A stretch of DNA of 64,000 bases from the NCBI RefSeq assembly GCF_023544465.1, contig NZ_JALPVL010000006.1, positions 124,001 through 188,000 of the forward strand, given 5' to 3'. The stretch comes from Paractinoplanes maris (GTDB lineage: Bacteria; Actinomycetota; Actinomycetes; Mycobacteriales; Micromonosporaceae). The translations under genes and the position numbers were made by a program. The notes below the pieces were generated by a model that was not told the origin of the DNA, did not search any database, and saw only the letters and a program-made list of their open reading frames with translations. Shown here one piece after another: positions 25,153 through 34,084 of this stretch. How positions within the stretch are numbered: position 1 is the stretch's first letter; every line of letters begins with the position of its first letter.

Positions 25153-26211
25153 ATGGCGTCTCGTGATCCGGTGGCCGACCTGCGGCGCATCGCCTTTCTG
25201 CTGGAGCGGGCGAACGAGTCGACCTATCGGGTGCGCTCGTTCCGCTCGGCCGCCAAGACCGTCGCCGCGCTGCCCGTGACCGAGCTCAACGAGCGCGCCC
25301 GGGCCGGCACGCTGGGCGAGCTGGCGGGCGTCGGCGACGTCACCGCCCGCTGCATCGCCGAGTCGCTGGCCGGGGAGGAGCCGGTCTATCTGCGCCGGCT
25401 CGAGAGCACCGAGGGCACCGACCTGCAGGGCGCGGCCCGCAAGCTGCGCGAGGCACTGCGCGGCGACTGTCACGCCCACTCGGACTGGTCGGACGGCGGC
25501 TCACCGATCGAGGAGATGGCCCTGGCCGCGGTCGAGCTGGGGCACGAATATCTGGTGCTGACCGACCATTCGCCCCGGCTGACCGTCGCCCGCGGCCTGC
25601 CCCCGGCCCGGCTGCGCCGCCAGCTCGACTACGTGGCCAAGCTCAACGACGCGTTGCCCGACGGTTTCCGCATTCTCACCGGCATCGAGGTCGACATCCT
25701 GGACGACGGCTCGCTCGACCAGGAGGACGAGCTGCTGGCCCGGCTCGACGTGGTGGTCGGCTCGGTGCACAGCAAGCTGCGCGACGAGTCGCCACGGATG
25801 ACCAAGCGGATGGTGAACGCGCTGGCCAACCCGCACCTGGACATCCTGGGCCACATGACCGGGCGCAAGGTGGCGGCCGAGGGCGCGGGCGACCGCGGTC
25901 ACCGCAAGGGACACACCCGCCCGCCGAGCACGTTCGACCTCGACAAGGTGATCGCCGCCTGCGTCGAGCACGGCAAGGCCATCGAGATCAACTCGCGGCC
26001 CGACCGGCTCGACCCGCCCAAGCGCATGCTGACCGTCGCGGTCGAAGCCGGCTGCCTGTTCACCATCGACACCGACGCGCACGCCCCGGGCCAGCTCGAT
26101 TGGCTCCGGTACGGCTGCGAGCGAGCCGCCCTCTGCGGCGTGCCACCGGAAAGGGTGGTCAACAGCTGGTCGATGGAGCGCTTGCTGGAGTGGACCGCCG
26201 GGCACAAGTGA
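25153..26211 (+). CDS. PHP-domain phosphoesterase with helix-hairpin-helix N-terminus (PolX C-terminal type)
   Basis: This 352-residue protein resembles the C-terminal half of bacterial DNA polymerase X without the polymerase core. Residues 1-80 form helix-hairpin-helix units (AFLLERANESTYRVRSFRSA, LGELAGVGDVTARCI). From about residue 107 the PHP metal motifs appear: DCHAHSDWSDG, LTDHSPR, GIEVDIL, GSVHSK and the final DTDAH. These bind the trinuclear metal centre, predicting phosphoesterase or 3'-5' exonuclease activity in DNA repair. Start ATG at 25153. It is transcribed towards the DUF885 gene 19 bases downstream. Confidence 0.9.
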   Translation: MASRDPVADLRRIAFLLERANESTYRVRSFRSAAKTVAALPVTELNERARAGTLGELAGVGDVTARCIAESLAGEEPVYLRRLESTEGTDLQGAARKLREALRGDCHAHSDWSDGGSPIEEMALAAVELGHEYLVLTDHSPRLTVARGLPPARLRRQLDYVAKLNDALPDGFRILTGIEVDILDDGSLDQEDELLARLDVVVGSVHSKLRDESPRMTKRMVNALANPHLDILGHMTGRKVAAEGAGDRGHRKGHTRPPSTFDLDKVIAACVEHGKAIEINSRPDRLDPPKRMLTVAVEAGCLFTIDTDAHAPGQLDWLRYGCERAALCGVPPERVVNSWSMERLLEWTAGHK

Positions 26212-26230
26212 AAGGCCGTAGGGTCGTTCC

Positions 26231-27901
26231 GTGGGACGAATTGATGACCTCGCCGACCGCTATGTCACCGAGTGGGCCGAGCTGAGCCCGATCGGTGCCA
26301 CCTATGTGGGCATCGCCGGGCACGACGGCAAGACCGACGATTTCACGCCCGAGGGCTTCGACGCTCAGACCGAGCTGGCCCGCCGGACGCTCAACGAGCT
26401 CGATGTGATCGACCCGGAGCACGAGGCCGAGGCGGTCGCCAAGGACGCGATGATGGAGCGGGTCGGCCTCGAGCTGGCCCGCGACGAGGCCGGTGTCAGC
26501 CGGAGCGAGATCAGCGTGATCAGCAGCGGGTTGCACGCGCTGCGGGGCGTCTTCGACGTGATGCCGGCCGAGGGCGAGGAGGCGGTCGCCAACATCTCGG
26601 CCCGGCTCAACGACCTGCCGCACGCGCTCGAGCAATACAAGCGCACCCTGCTCGAGGAAGCCGACGCCGGCCGGATCAGTGCTCGCGCGCAGATGCTGGC
26701 CGTCGCCGAGCAGTGCGACGCCTGGACCGATCCCGACCGCGACGACTTCTACCGCGGGCTGGCCGGCCGGCTCGAGGCCGAGGGGGCGCTGGCCGCCGAG
26801 CTGACCCGCGGCGCCGAGGCGGCCACCGCCGCCACCGCCGACTTCGCCGAGTTCCTGCGCCGTGACCTGGCCCCGCGCGGCCGCGACAAGGAGGCGGCCG
26901 GCCGGGAGCGGTACGAGCTGGCCTCGCAGTATTTCCTCGGAGCGAAGGTCGACCTGCAGGAGACGTACGAGTGGGGTTTCGCCGAGCTGTTCCGCATCGA
27001 GCAGGAGATGCGGGCGACATCGGCCGCCATCGCCGGCTCGGGCGCCTCGATCGACGAGGCGGTGGCCGCGCTCGACGCCGACCCGGCCCGCCTGATCCCG
27101 GGCAAGGAGGCGTTCCGGGACTGGATGCAGTCGCTCGCCGACAAGGCCATCACCGAGCTGAACGGCACCCACTTCGACATCGAGCCGCCGGCCCGCACGA
27201 TCGAGTGCTGCCTCACGCCGACCAGCGACGGCAGCATCTATTACACCGGCCCGAGCGAGGACTTCAGCCGTCCCGGCCGCATGTGGTGGGCCGTGCCCGA
27301 GGGGGTCACCGAGTTCTCCACCTGGCGTGAGGTCACGACCGTCTATCACGAGGGCGTGCCCGGTCATCACCTGCAGATCAGCCAGACGCTGCTGCGGGCC
27401 GACACGCTCAACCGCTGGCAGCGCCTGCTCTGCTGGAGCTCGGGGCACGGCGAGGGCTGGGCCCTCTATGCCGAGCGCCTGATGGACGAGCTCGGTTATC
27501 TCGCCGACCCGGGCGACCGGCTGGGCATGCTCGACGGCCAGGCGCTGCGGGCGACCCGGGTCATCGTCGACATCGGCATGCACCTGGAGCTGGAGATCCC
27601 CCGCGACAACCCGTTCGGCTTCCACCCCGGCGAGCGCTGGACGCCGGAGCTGGGCTGGGACTTCCTGCGGGCACACACCCGCATGGAGGAGAAGACGCTG
27701 CGCTTCGAGTGGAAGCGTTACCTGGGGTGGCCGGGGCAGGCGCCGTCGTACAAGATCGGCGAGCGCATCTGGCTGCAGGCGCGGGAGGAGACCCGGCAGC
27801 GCAAGGGCGCCGATTTCGATTTGAAAACGTTCCACCGGGACGCTCTGAACCTGGGTTCGCTCGGCCTGGACCCCCTTCGTAAGGCACTTGCCCGCATCTG
27901 A
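26231..27901 (+). CDS. DUF885-family putative metallohydrolase
   Basis: This 556-residue soluble protein carries the DUF885 hallmark HEGVPGHH (about residues 373-380), an HExxH-like zinc motif, with supporting downstream EGWALYAERLMDELGY and the RxxVDIGMHL helix. The family is related to M3/M32-type peptidases and its natural substrates are poorly known. There is no signal peptide, so it is predicted to be cytoplasmic. GTG at 26231 follows the PHP gene closely, suggesting one transcript. The 3' end is followed by two hairpins. Confidence 0.9.
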   Translation: MGRIDDLADRYVTEWAELSPIGATYVGIAGHDGKTDDFTPEGFDAQTELARRTLNELDVIDPEHEAEAVAKDAMMERVGLELARDEAGVSRSEISVISSGLHALRGVFDVMPAEGEEAVANISARLNDLPHALEQYKRTLLEEADAGRISARAQMLAVAEQCDAWTDPDRDDFYRGLAGRLEAEGALAAELTRGAEAATAATADFAEFLRRDLAPRGRDKEAAGRERYELASQYFLGAKVDLQETYEWGFAELFRIEQEMRATSAAIAGSGASIDEAVAALDADPARLIPGKEAFRDWMQSLADKAITELNGTHFDIEPPARTIECCLTPTSDGSIYYTGPSEDFSRPGRMWWAVPEGVTEFSTWREVTTVYHEGVPGHHLQISQTLLRADTLNRWQRLLCWSSGHGEGWALYAERLMDELGYLADPGDRLGMLDGQALRATRVIVDIGMHLELEIPRDNPFGFHPGERWTPELGWDFLRAHTRMEEKTLRFEWKRYLGWPGQAPSYKIGERIWLQAREETRQRKGADFDLKTFHRDALNLGSLGLDPLRKALARI

Positions 27902-28002
27902 GCCGTTTCGGGCTTTTCCCCGGTTCGCGCCGGGCAAATGCCCCGGGAAAGCCCCAGCAGGCCCGAAGCGGGACCGGAAAACAGTGACCGGTCCAGCACT
28001 TT

Positions 28003-28042
28003 TAGTCAGGCGATTGCTCACAGCAATCGCCTGACTACTTTT
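28003..28042 (+). terminator. Strong terminator after the DUF885 gene
   Basis: A 16-bp perfect stem (TAGTCAGGCGATTGCT at 28003-28018, complement at 28022-28037) with a 3-base loop is followed by CTTTTCGCTT. A weaker imperfect hairpin lies between it and the stop codon (27902-27980). Confidence 0.85.
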
Positions 28043-28375
28043 CGCTTAATTGATACCGGTCTTATCGGTCAATGTTCCTGGATCTTGTGGCTTCTCGTGC
28101 GGCCACTCTGCCGTTACCATCGCCGCGATGTCTTTCTCGCCTTCGCCGCAACCGGCGTGGGCTGGGGCTTCCGACCTCGGTAACGGAACTGAACGCTCGT
28201 TACAACGACGACGACGGCACCTTGTATCCCCCGATCAGCCGAGACAGATCTGGCCCTTGGAAAGGGGTTCCTTGAGGTTTTCTCGGATAGATTGGCCCGG
28301 ATCCGTGCGCCTGACGGCTACGGAAAGTAGCCACCATTACGGCTCATCGCGTGTGCATGGCGGAGGACGAAAGCA
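28043..28375. other. Intergenic region upstream of the conservon
   Basis: This 333-base gap has a lower GC content than its surroundings and no convincing gene. It should contain the promoter of the conservon transcript. ACCGGTCTTATCGGT near 28052-28066 is a short imperfect palindrome that could be an operator. I could not fix a -35/-10 pair. Confidence 0.45.
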
Positions 28376-29536
28376 ATGAACAGCCGGCGAACCCGTTTAG
28401 GCTCCGCACTCGCGGTGATTTTGACGGTCTTGGTCCTTGTGCCGACAGCGGTCCTGTTCGGTCGAGTCTGGACCGACAACTCTGACAAGCGCGACAGCAC
28501 TCAGCTGGAGAAACAGGGCGTGGAGTACATGACCGCCCTGACCCCGCTGGTGAGCGCTCTCGCCGAGTCGCAGTCGACCGGCATCCAGGGCGTCAGCGAG
28601 CCGCCGGAGTCACTGGCCGCGGCCGTGACCCGGGTGTCCGCGGTCGACGCCAAGCTCGGCGACGACCTGCGCACCAAGCCCCGCTGGGCCGACCTCAAGG
28701 ACAAGATCTCCAAGCTGCCCAAGGTCACCGGCCCGGTCAACATCCTCAACGCGCACGTCGAGGCGAGCGACCTGACCCTGGCGCTGTATGCCGCCGTCCG
28801 GCGCAACGCCCAGCTCAACCGCGACCCCGACGGCGACATCTCCAACCTGCAGCAGGCCGTGGCGGTCGACATGCCGAGCACGGTGACGGGGGTGAACCGG
28901 ATGGGCGATTACGCCAACCTCCTGCAGGGTCTGCCCGCCGCCAGCCGGGCCCAGGTGCAGGCGCAGTTCGCCTACGAGGTGCTCAGTGTGCAGGATTCGG
29001 TCAAGCAGCTGACCGAGAACCTGCAGGCGGCCGTCGACAACACCGAGAGCGACACGCTCAGCGGCAGCCTGGTGAGCGCGCTCGACTCGTTCCGCCGTGG
29101 CGTCGAGGCGATGAACCGCGGCGCCAACCCCGGCGGCACGCCGAACGCGGCCACCATGTCGACCGCGCAGTCGACCCTGCAGCTGGCGCTGAGCAACCTG
29201 TCCGGCATCACGTTGCGCGAGATGGACCGGCTGCTCGACAACCGGCTCGACTCGATCGACTACCGCCGCACCGAGGCGATCATCATGGCCGCGCTGGCCC
29301 TGTTGCTGGTGCTGGGCGCGCTGATCTGGCCCGCCGTCAACCGGCGCCGCGAGGCCGAGGCCACCCCGGAGCGTCCGGCCGGCGCCGGCGAGTCCACCCG
29401 CGGCGCCCTCGACCGTACGGGCCCCGCGCCCGGTCCGGTGGGCCCGTACGGCAACCCGGGCAACCCGTACAACCAGGCGCCGGGCTACGGCGACCTCGAC
29501 CCGACACGGCGGGAGCGGTCCGGTGCTGTTCGGTAA
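28376..29536 (+). CDS. Membrane-anchored putative sensor, first gene of the extended conservon
   Basis: This 386-residue protein has one N-terminal membrane helix (ALAVILTVLVLVPTAVLFG), a largely helical extracytoplasmic region of about 270 residues, a second helix (EAIIMAALALLLVLGALIWP, about 302-321) and a Pro/Gly-rich cytoplasmic tail. The layout is that of a receptor without a catalytic domain, similar to the sensory half of the CvnA kinase that follows. ATG at 28376 follows CGGAGGACG. Its 3' end overlaps the CvnA gene by 14 bases, so it is probably produced with the kinase. I infer it is an accessory receptor. Confidence 0.8.
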   Translation: MNSRRTRLGSALAVILTVLVLVPTAVLFGRVWTDNSDKRDSTQLEKQGVEYMTALTPLVSALAESQSTGIQGVSEPPESLAAAVTRVSAVDAKLGDDLRTKPRWADLKDKISKLPKVTGPVNILNAHVEASDLTLALYAAVRRNAQLNRDPDGDISNLQQAVAVDMPSTVTGVNRMGDYANLLQGLPAASRAQVQAQFAYEVLSVQDSVKQLTENLQAAVDNTESDTLSGSLVSALDSFRRGVEAMNRGANPGGTPNAATMSTAQSTLQLALSNLSGITLREMDRLLDNRLDSIDYRRTEAIIMAALALLLVLGALIWPAVNRRREAEATPERPAGAGESTRGALDRTGPAPGPVGPYGNPGNPYNQAPGYGDLDPTRRERSGAVR

Positions 29537-32447
29537 GTTCCGCATCCTGGGCAAGCTCGCCCTGCTGGTGCTCGTGCCGCTGCTCGGCGTCGTGGCGCTG
29601 AGCGTTCCGATCATCGTCAACCGCGTCCAGGCCGCCACGGACGCGCAGAACACCTCGAACACGGTGGCGCTGGCCGGCCGGGTCGGCACGGCCGTGCAGG
29701 AGCTCCAGGAGGAGCGCCTGCTGTCCGTCGGTTTCCTGTTCGGCCTGGTCGGCCAGGCCGACCTGGTCGTGCAGAGTGCCGCCGCCCGCGACGCCGTGGC
29801 CCGCGTGGACGACGGCAGCGACGCCGTCTCGCGGGAGCTCACCCGGGCCCTGCGCAACGCCGGCCGGCTCGACAACACCCGGCAGAACGTGCTCAACCGG
29901 GCGATCCTGCCGAACATCCTGGTCACCGACTTCACCACCCGCATCACGCCGATCATCAACGGGCTCGCGCTCTCGTCGAACGCCGACCTCAAGACCGGTG
30001 TCGGCCGGCAGCTCTTCGCCCTCGAGCAGGCGCTGCGCAGTGACGACCTGATCAGTCAGGCGTCCGGCTTCCTGACCTCGGCCGTGGTCACCAAGCAGCC
30101 GGGCTTCATCGGCCTGTTCTCGCAGTCGCTGATCCAGCTGCAGCAGATCATCGCGAACGCCGAGTCCTTCTTCACCGGGAGCCAGTACAAGCTCTACCTC
30201 GGCGCCCAGGACGCGTTCTCGGCCCGGGTGGGCCCGCAGTTCCTTCAGCTGGCCGCGACCGACCCGGCCACCGCCATCGGCCAGCTGCAGATTCAGACCC
30301 TGTTCCCGTCGCTGCAGTCCGTGCTCGTCCTCGGCGGCTTCGTCGAGAAGCGCGTCGCCGCGGACGTGGACGCGATCGTGACCAACAACCGCGACAACGC
30401 CATCCGTGACGCCGTCCTCATCGGTGGCGGCTCGTTGCTGCTGCTGTTCCTGGTGGTCGGCCTGAGCCTGTTCATGGCCCGCGCGGTGGCCCGGCCGCTG
30501 CGCCGCCTCACCACCTCGGCCGACCGGATCGCCCGCGCCGCCGAGGCGGAGCTCGAGCGGGTGGCCGACGACGACGCCGAATCGGTCCGCCCGATCCGCC
30601 TCGACCCGGTCGACGTCGAGGCCCAGGACGAGATCGGTGACCTGGCCCGCGCGTTCGACCGGGTGCAGACCACCGCCGTCCGGCTGGTGGAACGGCAGGT
30701 GCTCGGCCGGCGTAACACCGCCCAGATGTTCGCGCACGTCGGCCGCCGTACCCAGAACCTGGTCGGCCGCCAGCTGGCGCTGATCGACAATCTGGAGCGG
30801 CGCGAGACCGACAGCGACCGCCTCGGCGAGCTGTACCGCCTCGACCACATGTCCAGCCGTCTGCGCCGGAACGCGTCCAGCCTGGTCGTGCTGTCCGGGG
30901 CCACCGGGGCCGACGAGCACATGGCTCCGCTGCCGCTGCAGGACGTCGTCCGTCTCGCCCTCGGTGAGATCGAGGACTACACCCGGGTCGACGTGGACGT
31001 CCCCGAGGAGATCGTGGCCGTCCCGGCCGTCCTGGCCGACCTGACCCTGCTGCTGGCCGAGCTGATGGAGAACGCGACCGCGTTCTCGCCGCCGCACACC
31101 CGCGTCGTGGTCACCGCCAACGAGCTGCGCGGCGGGGCCCGCCTGGCCATCGTCGACCAGGGCCTGGGCATGCCGCCCGAGCGGCTGGCCGAGGAGAACG
31201 CGCGACTCACCCGCCGTGAGCGGCTCGACCTCGCCCCCAGTGAGGTGCTCGGTCTGTTCGTGGTCGGCCGGCTCGCCCGCCGGCACGGCATCGAGGTCAC
31301 CCTGACCGAGACGCCGGGTGGCGGCATCACCGCGTGGGTCGACCTGAACCCGTCGCACCTGATCGCCCGGGTCCTCAGCACGACCGCGCCCGACGTCCCG
31401 CCGTTCCCCTCGGTGGTCCCGCCGGCTCAGAACGGCTACCTCACCTCCGAGTTCGCCCAGGTCATCGCGGGATCGGCGGCGCGCGCCTCGGTCCCCGGCA
31501 GCCAGCAACCGTTCGACGCCAACGTGCTCCACCGGGCCACCGCGACCCTGGAGACCGGACAGTCGTGGAACGCGTTCGCCCCGATCAAGGCGACCGCGCA
31601 GGTGACCGGGCACCCGGCCGAGGCGTACGCGGGCCAGCCGGTCTACGACGCCGAGCCGGTCTATTCGCCCGGCCCGGCCTGGCAGCAGCCCACCGGATTC
31701 CAGCAGCCCTCGGGTTACCAGGAGCCGGTGGCCTACCAGCAGCCGGTCGTCACGCCGGATTACGACCTCAACGCGCCGGTCGCCGGCCGGGTCCCGGCGG
31801 CGATGCCCGAGCTGCCCGCCGCGGGCCCGGGTGCCTGGCACCAGCAGCCGTCGACGCCGCCGCAGACCACCTGGTCACAGCCGGTCGACGACACGCCGGC
31901 GCCGGTCGCCTGGTCGCAGCCGGCCGTCGAGCCGCCGCCGGCCATGCCGGCCATCCCACGGCAGCGGACGAACGAAGAGGACTACCGGTACGCCCCTCAG
32001 GCGTACCAGCCGCCGTCGGCTTCCGAGCCCCGACCGGCCGAGACGTCGCAGCCCAGCCTGGGTAACACCGGGCCGCTGCGCCGCCGGGTGCCGGGCAGCC
32101 AACTGCCGGAGGAGGGTGTCCGGCCGCTCCCCGCGCGTCCGCCGTCCCAGGACGACGCGGTCGCCGCGAGGGCCGCGTTCGACGACTTCGAGGCCGGGGT
32201 CAGCCGCGCGCAGTGGGACGTGGCCGAGACCCAGATGTCCTCGCCGCCGTCGGCCGGGCACGCGCCGCTGGCCCGGCGGGTGCCGGGGGCCACCCTGCCG
32301 CGGGACGAGCCGAACTACCCGCCGCCGGCTTCCCCGAGCCTGCCCCTGGACCCGGACGAGGCCCGAGCCCTGATGGAACAGTTCGAGTACGGAGTCGCAC
32401 TCGCGCTGAACGAAACGAAGCCACAACCCGAGGGACAACCGCGATGA
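29523..32447 (+). CDS. CvnA-like sensor ATPase/histidine-kinase-like protein (NIT-HAMP-HATPase)
   Basis: This 974-residue membrane protein is the kinase-like member of a conservon. It has a first helix near residue 15, a helical extracytoplasmic NIT-like region (about 40-295), a second helix (about 300-320), HAMP (RAVARPLRRLTTSADRIARA), a dimerisation segment with LYRLDHMSSRLRRN in place of a classical H-box, and a GHKL ATPase domain (LLAELMENATAFSPPHTRV as N-box, VDQGLGMP as G1, LGLFVVGRLARRHG). The last 330 residues are Pro/Gln/Ala-rich and presumably disordered. The target is not a response regulator but the roadblock/GTPase proteins that follow. The stop overlaps the next ATG (ATGA). Confidence 0.92.
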   Translation: MLFGKFRILGKLALLVLVPLLGVVALSVPIIVNRVQAATDAQNTSNTVALAGRVGTAVQELQEERLLSVGFLFGLVGQADLVVQSAAARDAVARVDDGSDAVSRELTRALRNAGRLDNTRQNVLNRAILPNILVTDFTTRITPIINGLALSSNADLKTGVGRQLFALEQALRSDDLISQASGFLTSAVVTKQPGFIGLFSQSLIQLQQIIANAESFFTGSQYKLYLGAQDAFSARVGPQFLQLAATDPATAIGQLQIQTLFPSLQSVLVLGGFVEKRVAADVDAIVTNNRDNAIRDAVLIGGGSLLLLFLVVGLSLFMARAVARPLRRLTTSADRIARAAEAELERVADDDAESVRPIRLDPVDVEAQDEIGDLARAFDRVQTTAVRLVERQVLGRRNTAQMFAHVGRRTQNLVGRQLALIDNLERRETDSDRLGELYRLDHMSSRLRRNASSLVVLSGATGADEHMAPLPLQDVVRLALGEIEDYTRVDVDVPEEIVAVPAVLADLTLLLAELMENATAFSPPHTRVVVTANELRGGARLAIVDQGLGMPPERLAEENARLTRRERLDLAPSEVLGLFVVGRLARRHGIEVTLTETPGGGITAWVDLNPSHLIARVLSTTAPDVPPFPSVVPPAQNGYLTSEFAQVIAGSAARASVPGSQQPFDANVLHRATATLETGQSWNAFAPIKATAQVTGHPAEAYAGQPVYDAEPVYSPGPAWQQPTGFQQPSGYQEPVAYQQPVVTPDYDLNAPVAGRVPAAMPELPAAGPGAWHQQPSTPPQTTWSQPVDDTPAPVAWSQPAVEPPPAMPAIPRQRTNEEDYRYAPQAYQPPSASEPRPAETSQPSLGNTGPLRRRVPGSQLPEEGVRPLPARPPSQDDAVAARAAFDDFEAGVSRAQWDVAETQMSSPPSAGHAPLARRVPGATLPRDEPNYPPPASPSLPLDPDEARALMEQFEYGVALALNETKPQPEGQPR

Positions 32448-32914
32448 CTTCCCCCTACAGCACCGACACCGGCAACGGCCGCGACTACGCTCAGTCCCAG
32501 CTGAGCGCCGAGGCCAAGACCTTCAACTGGCTGCTCGACTCCTTCACCTCCGGCACGGCCGGCGTGATCGAGGCCATCGCGGTTTCGTCCGACGGTCTGC
32601 TGATGGCGATGTCAGCGATCAAGGACAGGCCCAACGCGGAGCGCCTGGCCGCGGTCGTCTCGGGTCTGACCAGCCTGGCCGGCGGCGCCGCGAGCTGGTA
32701 TCGACTGGGCTCGCTCAACCGCGTCATCATCGACATGGCCGACGGATACCTGCTGGTCACGGCGATCAGTGCCGGATCGGTGCTCGGGGTCATCGCCGAT
32801 CGCTCGGCCAACCTGGGCACGCTGGCGTACGAGATGACGCTCTTCGCCACCCGGGCCGGTGGCGCCCTGAGCCCGCGCCTGATCGCCGAGTTGAAGAACG
32901 CCGTTCAGCAATGA
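32444..32914 (+). CDS. CvnB-like roadblock/LC7 protein
   Basis: This 156-residue roadblock/LC7-domain protein has the typical FNWLLDSFTSGTAGVIEAIA helix, VSSDGLLMAMS, and a C-terminal LAYEMTLFATRAGGALSPRL helix. In conservons this protein links the sensor to the GTPase and may act as its GAP-like partner. It overlaps cvnA upstream and cvnC downstream by four bases each, indicating tight translational coupling. Confidence 0.95.
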   Translation: MTSPYSTDTGNGRDYAQSQLSAEAKTFNWLLDSFTSGTAGVIEAIAVSSDGLLMAMSAIKDRPNAERLAAVVSGLTSLAGGAASWYRLGSLNRVIIDMADGYLLVTAISAGSVLGVIADRSANLGTLAYEMTLFATRAGGALSPRLIAELKNAVQQ

Positions 32915-33372
32915 CCTATCCGGACCCCGACGACCCGGCACACCCGGCTCGGCCGAGTGTCCGACCCTTCCTGCAGTCCGGCCCGCTCCCGGCCGGCGGC
33001 TACCGTCCCACGCACACGGACGAGCAACCGCCGGCCACCGAGCAGACCACTGCTCTGCGCCCGTTCGTCATCACGTCCGGGCGCACCGACGGCGCCGACC
33101 CCGACATCGGGATGGAAACACAGGTGACCGCCAGCCCCGGCGCTGGTCCGGTACGTCTCTCACCCGAGATGCGGGCCATCGTCGGACTCTGTTTCGAGCC
33201 CGTCTCCGTGGCGGAGATCTCCGCCCGGCTGCGCCTGCATCTCGGCGTCACGCGCATCCTGGTCGGCGACCTGCGAGCCGCCGGCCAACTGGACGTCCAC
33301 GTGCTGAACAACGAGACCCCCGACCCCGAGACCATCATGCGAGTGATCCGTGGACTTCGAGCAATCACCTGA
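32911..33372 (+). CDS. CvnC-like DUF742 protein
   Basis: This 153-residue protein contains a proline-rich N-terminal half and the DUF742 domain in the C-terminal half. The RPFVITSGRT segment precedes a winged-helix-like region (LSPEMRAIVGLCFEPVSVAEISARLRLHLGVTRILVGDL). Its biochemical function is not established; in conservons it forms a complex with the other Cvn proteins. The end overlaps cvnD by 23 bases. Confidence 0.93.
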   Translation: MTYPDPDDPAHPARPSVRPFLQSGPLPAGGYRPTHTDEQPPATEQTTALRPFVITSGRTDGADPDIGMETQVTASPGAGPVRLSPEMRAIVGLCFEPVSVAEISARLRLHLGVTRILVGDLRAAGQLDVHVLNNETPDPETIMRVIRGLRAIT

Positions 33373-33976
33373 CCGCGTCGTCGGCACCGCCGCCGTGAGC
33401 AGCGGCGGCCGTCCGAAGAAGGCGCCGGTCCCGGTCAAGATCATCGTGGCGGGCGGCTTCGGCGTCGGCAAGACCACCACCGTCGGCGCCATCTCGGAGA
33501 TCTCTCCGCTGACCACCGAGGCCGAAATGACCTCGGCCTCGGTCGGCATCGACAATCCGGGCCAGGCCACGATGAAGACGACGACGACCATCGCGATGGA
33601 CTTCGGCGTGCTGACGATCGACCAGACGCTGAAGCTCTACATCTTCGGCACGCCGGGACAATCGCGCTTCGCCTTCATGTGGGACGACCTGATCAAAGGC
33701 GCCCTCGGCGCGCTGGTCGTGGTCGACACCAACCGGATCGACGACTGCTATCCCGCGGTCGACTACTTCGAGCGCGCCGGGCTTCCGTTCGTCGTCGGTG
33801 TCAACACCTTCAACGGGCAGATGAGCTACAGCCTGGACGAAGTGCGCTGGGCCCTGGCCATCCGCGAGGACGTGCCCGTGCTCTCCTTCGACGCCCGTTT
33901 CCGCGGGTCGGTGCGGGACGCCCTCCTCGTCGTCCTGGATCAGGCGCTCGACAAGGCGATCCGGCAGAAGTCGTAG
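33350..33976 (+). CDS. CvnD-like small GTPase
   Basis: This 208-residue GTP-binding protein is the output switch of the conservon. G1 is GGFGVGKTT (residues 35-43) and G3 is FGTPGQSRF. The stretch where the G4 NKxD motif is expected reads VGVNTFNG, so the guanine-specificity motif is degenerate, as is often the case in MglA/CvnD-like proteins. GTG at 33350 is inside the cvnC reading frame. Downstream of it the protein at 34085 starts 108 bases later. Confidence 0.94.
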   Translation: MDFEQSPDRVVGTAAVSSGGRPKKAPVPVKIIVAGGFGVGKTTTVGAISEISPLTTEAEMTSASVGIDNPGQATMKTTTTIAMDFGVLTIDQTLKLYIFGTPGQSRFAFMWDDLIKGALGALVVVDTNRIDDCYPAVDYFERAGLPFVVGVNTFNGQMSYSLDEVRWALAIREDVPVLSFDARFRGSVRDALLVVLDQALDKAIRQKS

Positions 33977-34084
33977 TCCCTCTGACGACGGGTGTGCGGT
34001 GGGTCGCTGAGATCGAGGTTCCCAAATCAGCCTCCGAGCGGGCAGAGTGGTAAACGGCGAGACCCGCTACGGAAGGACGGTCAC

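Noticed and set aside
29337..31841. 834-codon minus-strand frame opposite the CvnA gene
   Set aside because: It is a shadow of the GC-rich cvnA coding frame; the plus strand has membrane helices, HAMP and ATPase motifs, and the antisense frame is Arg/Gly/Val-rich without domains.
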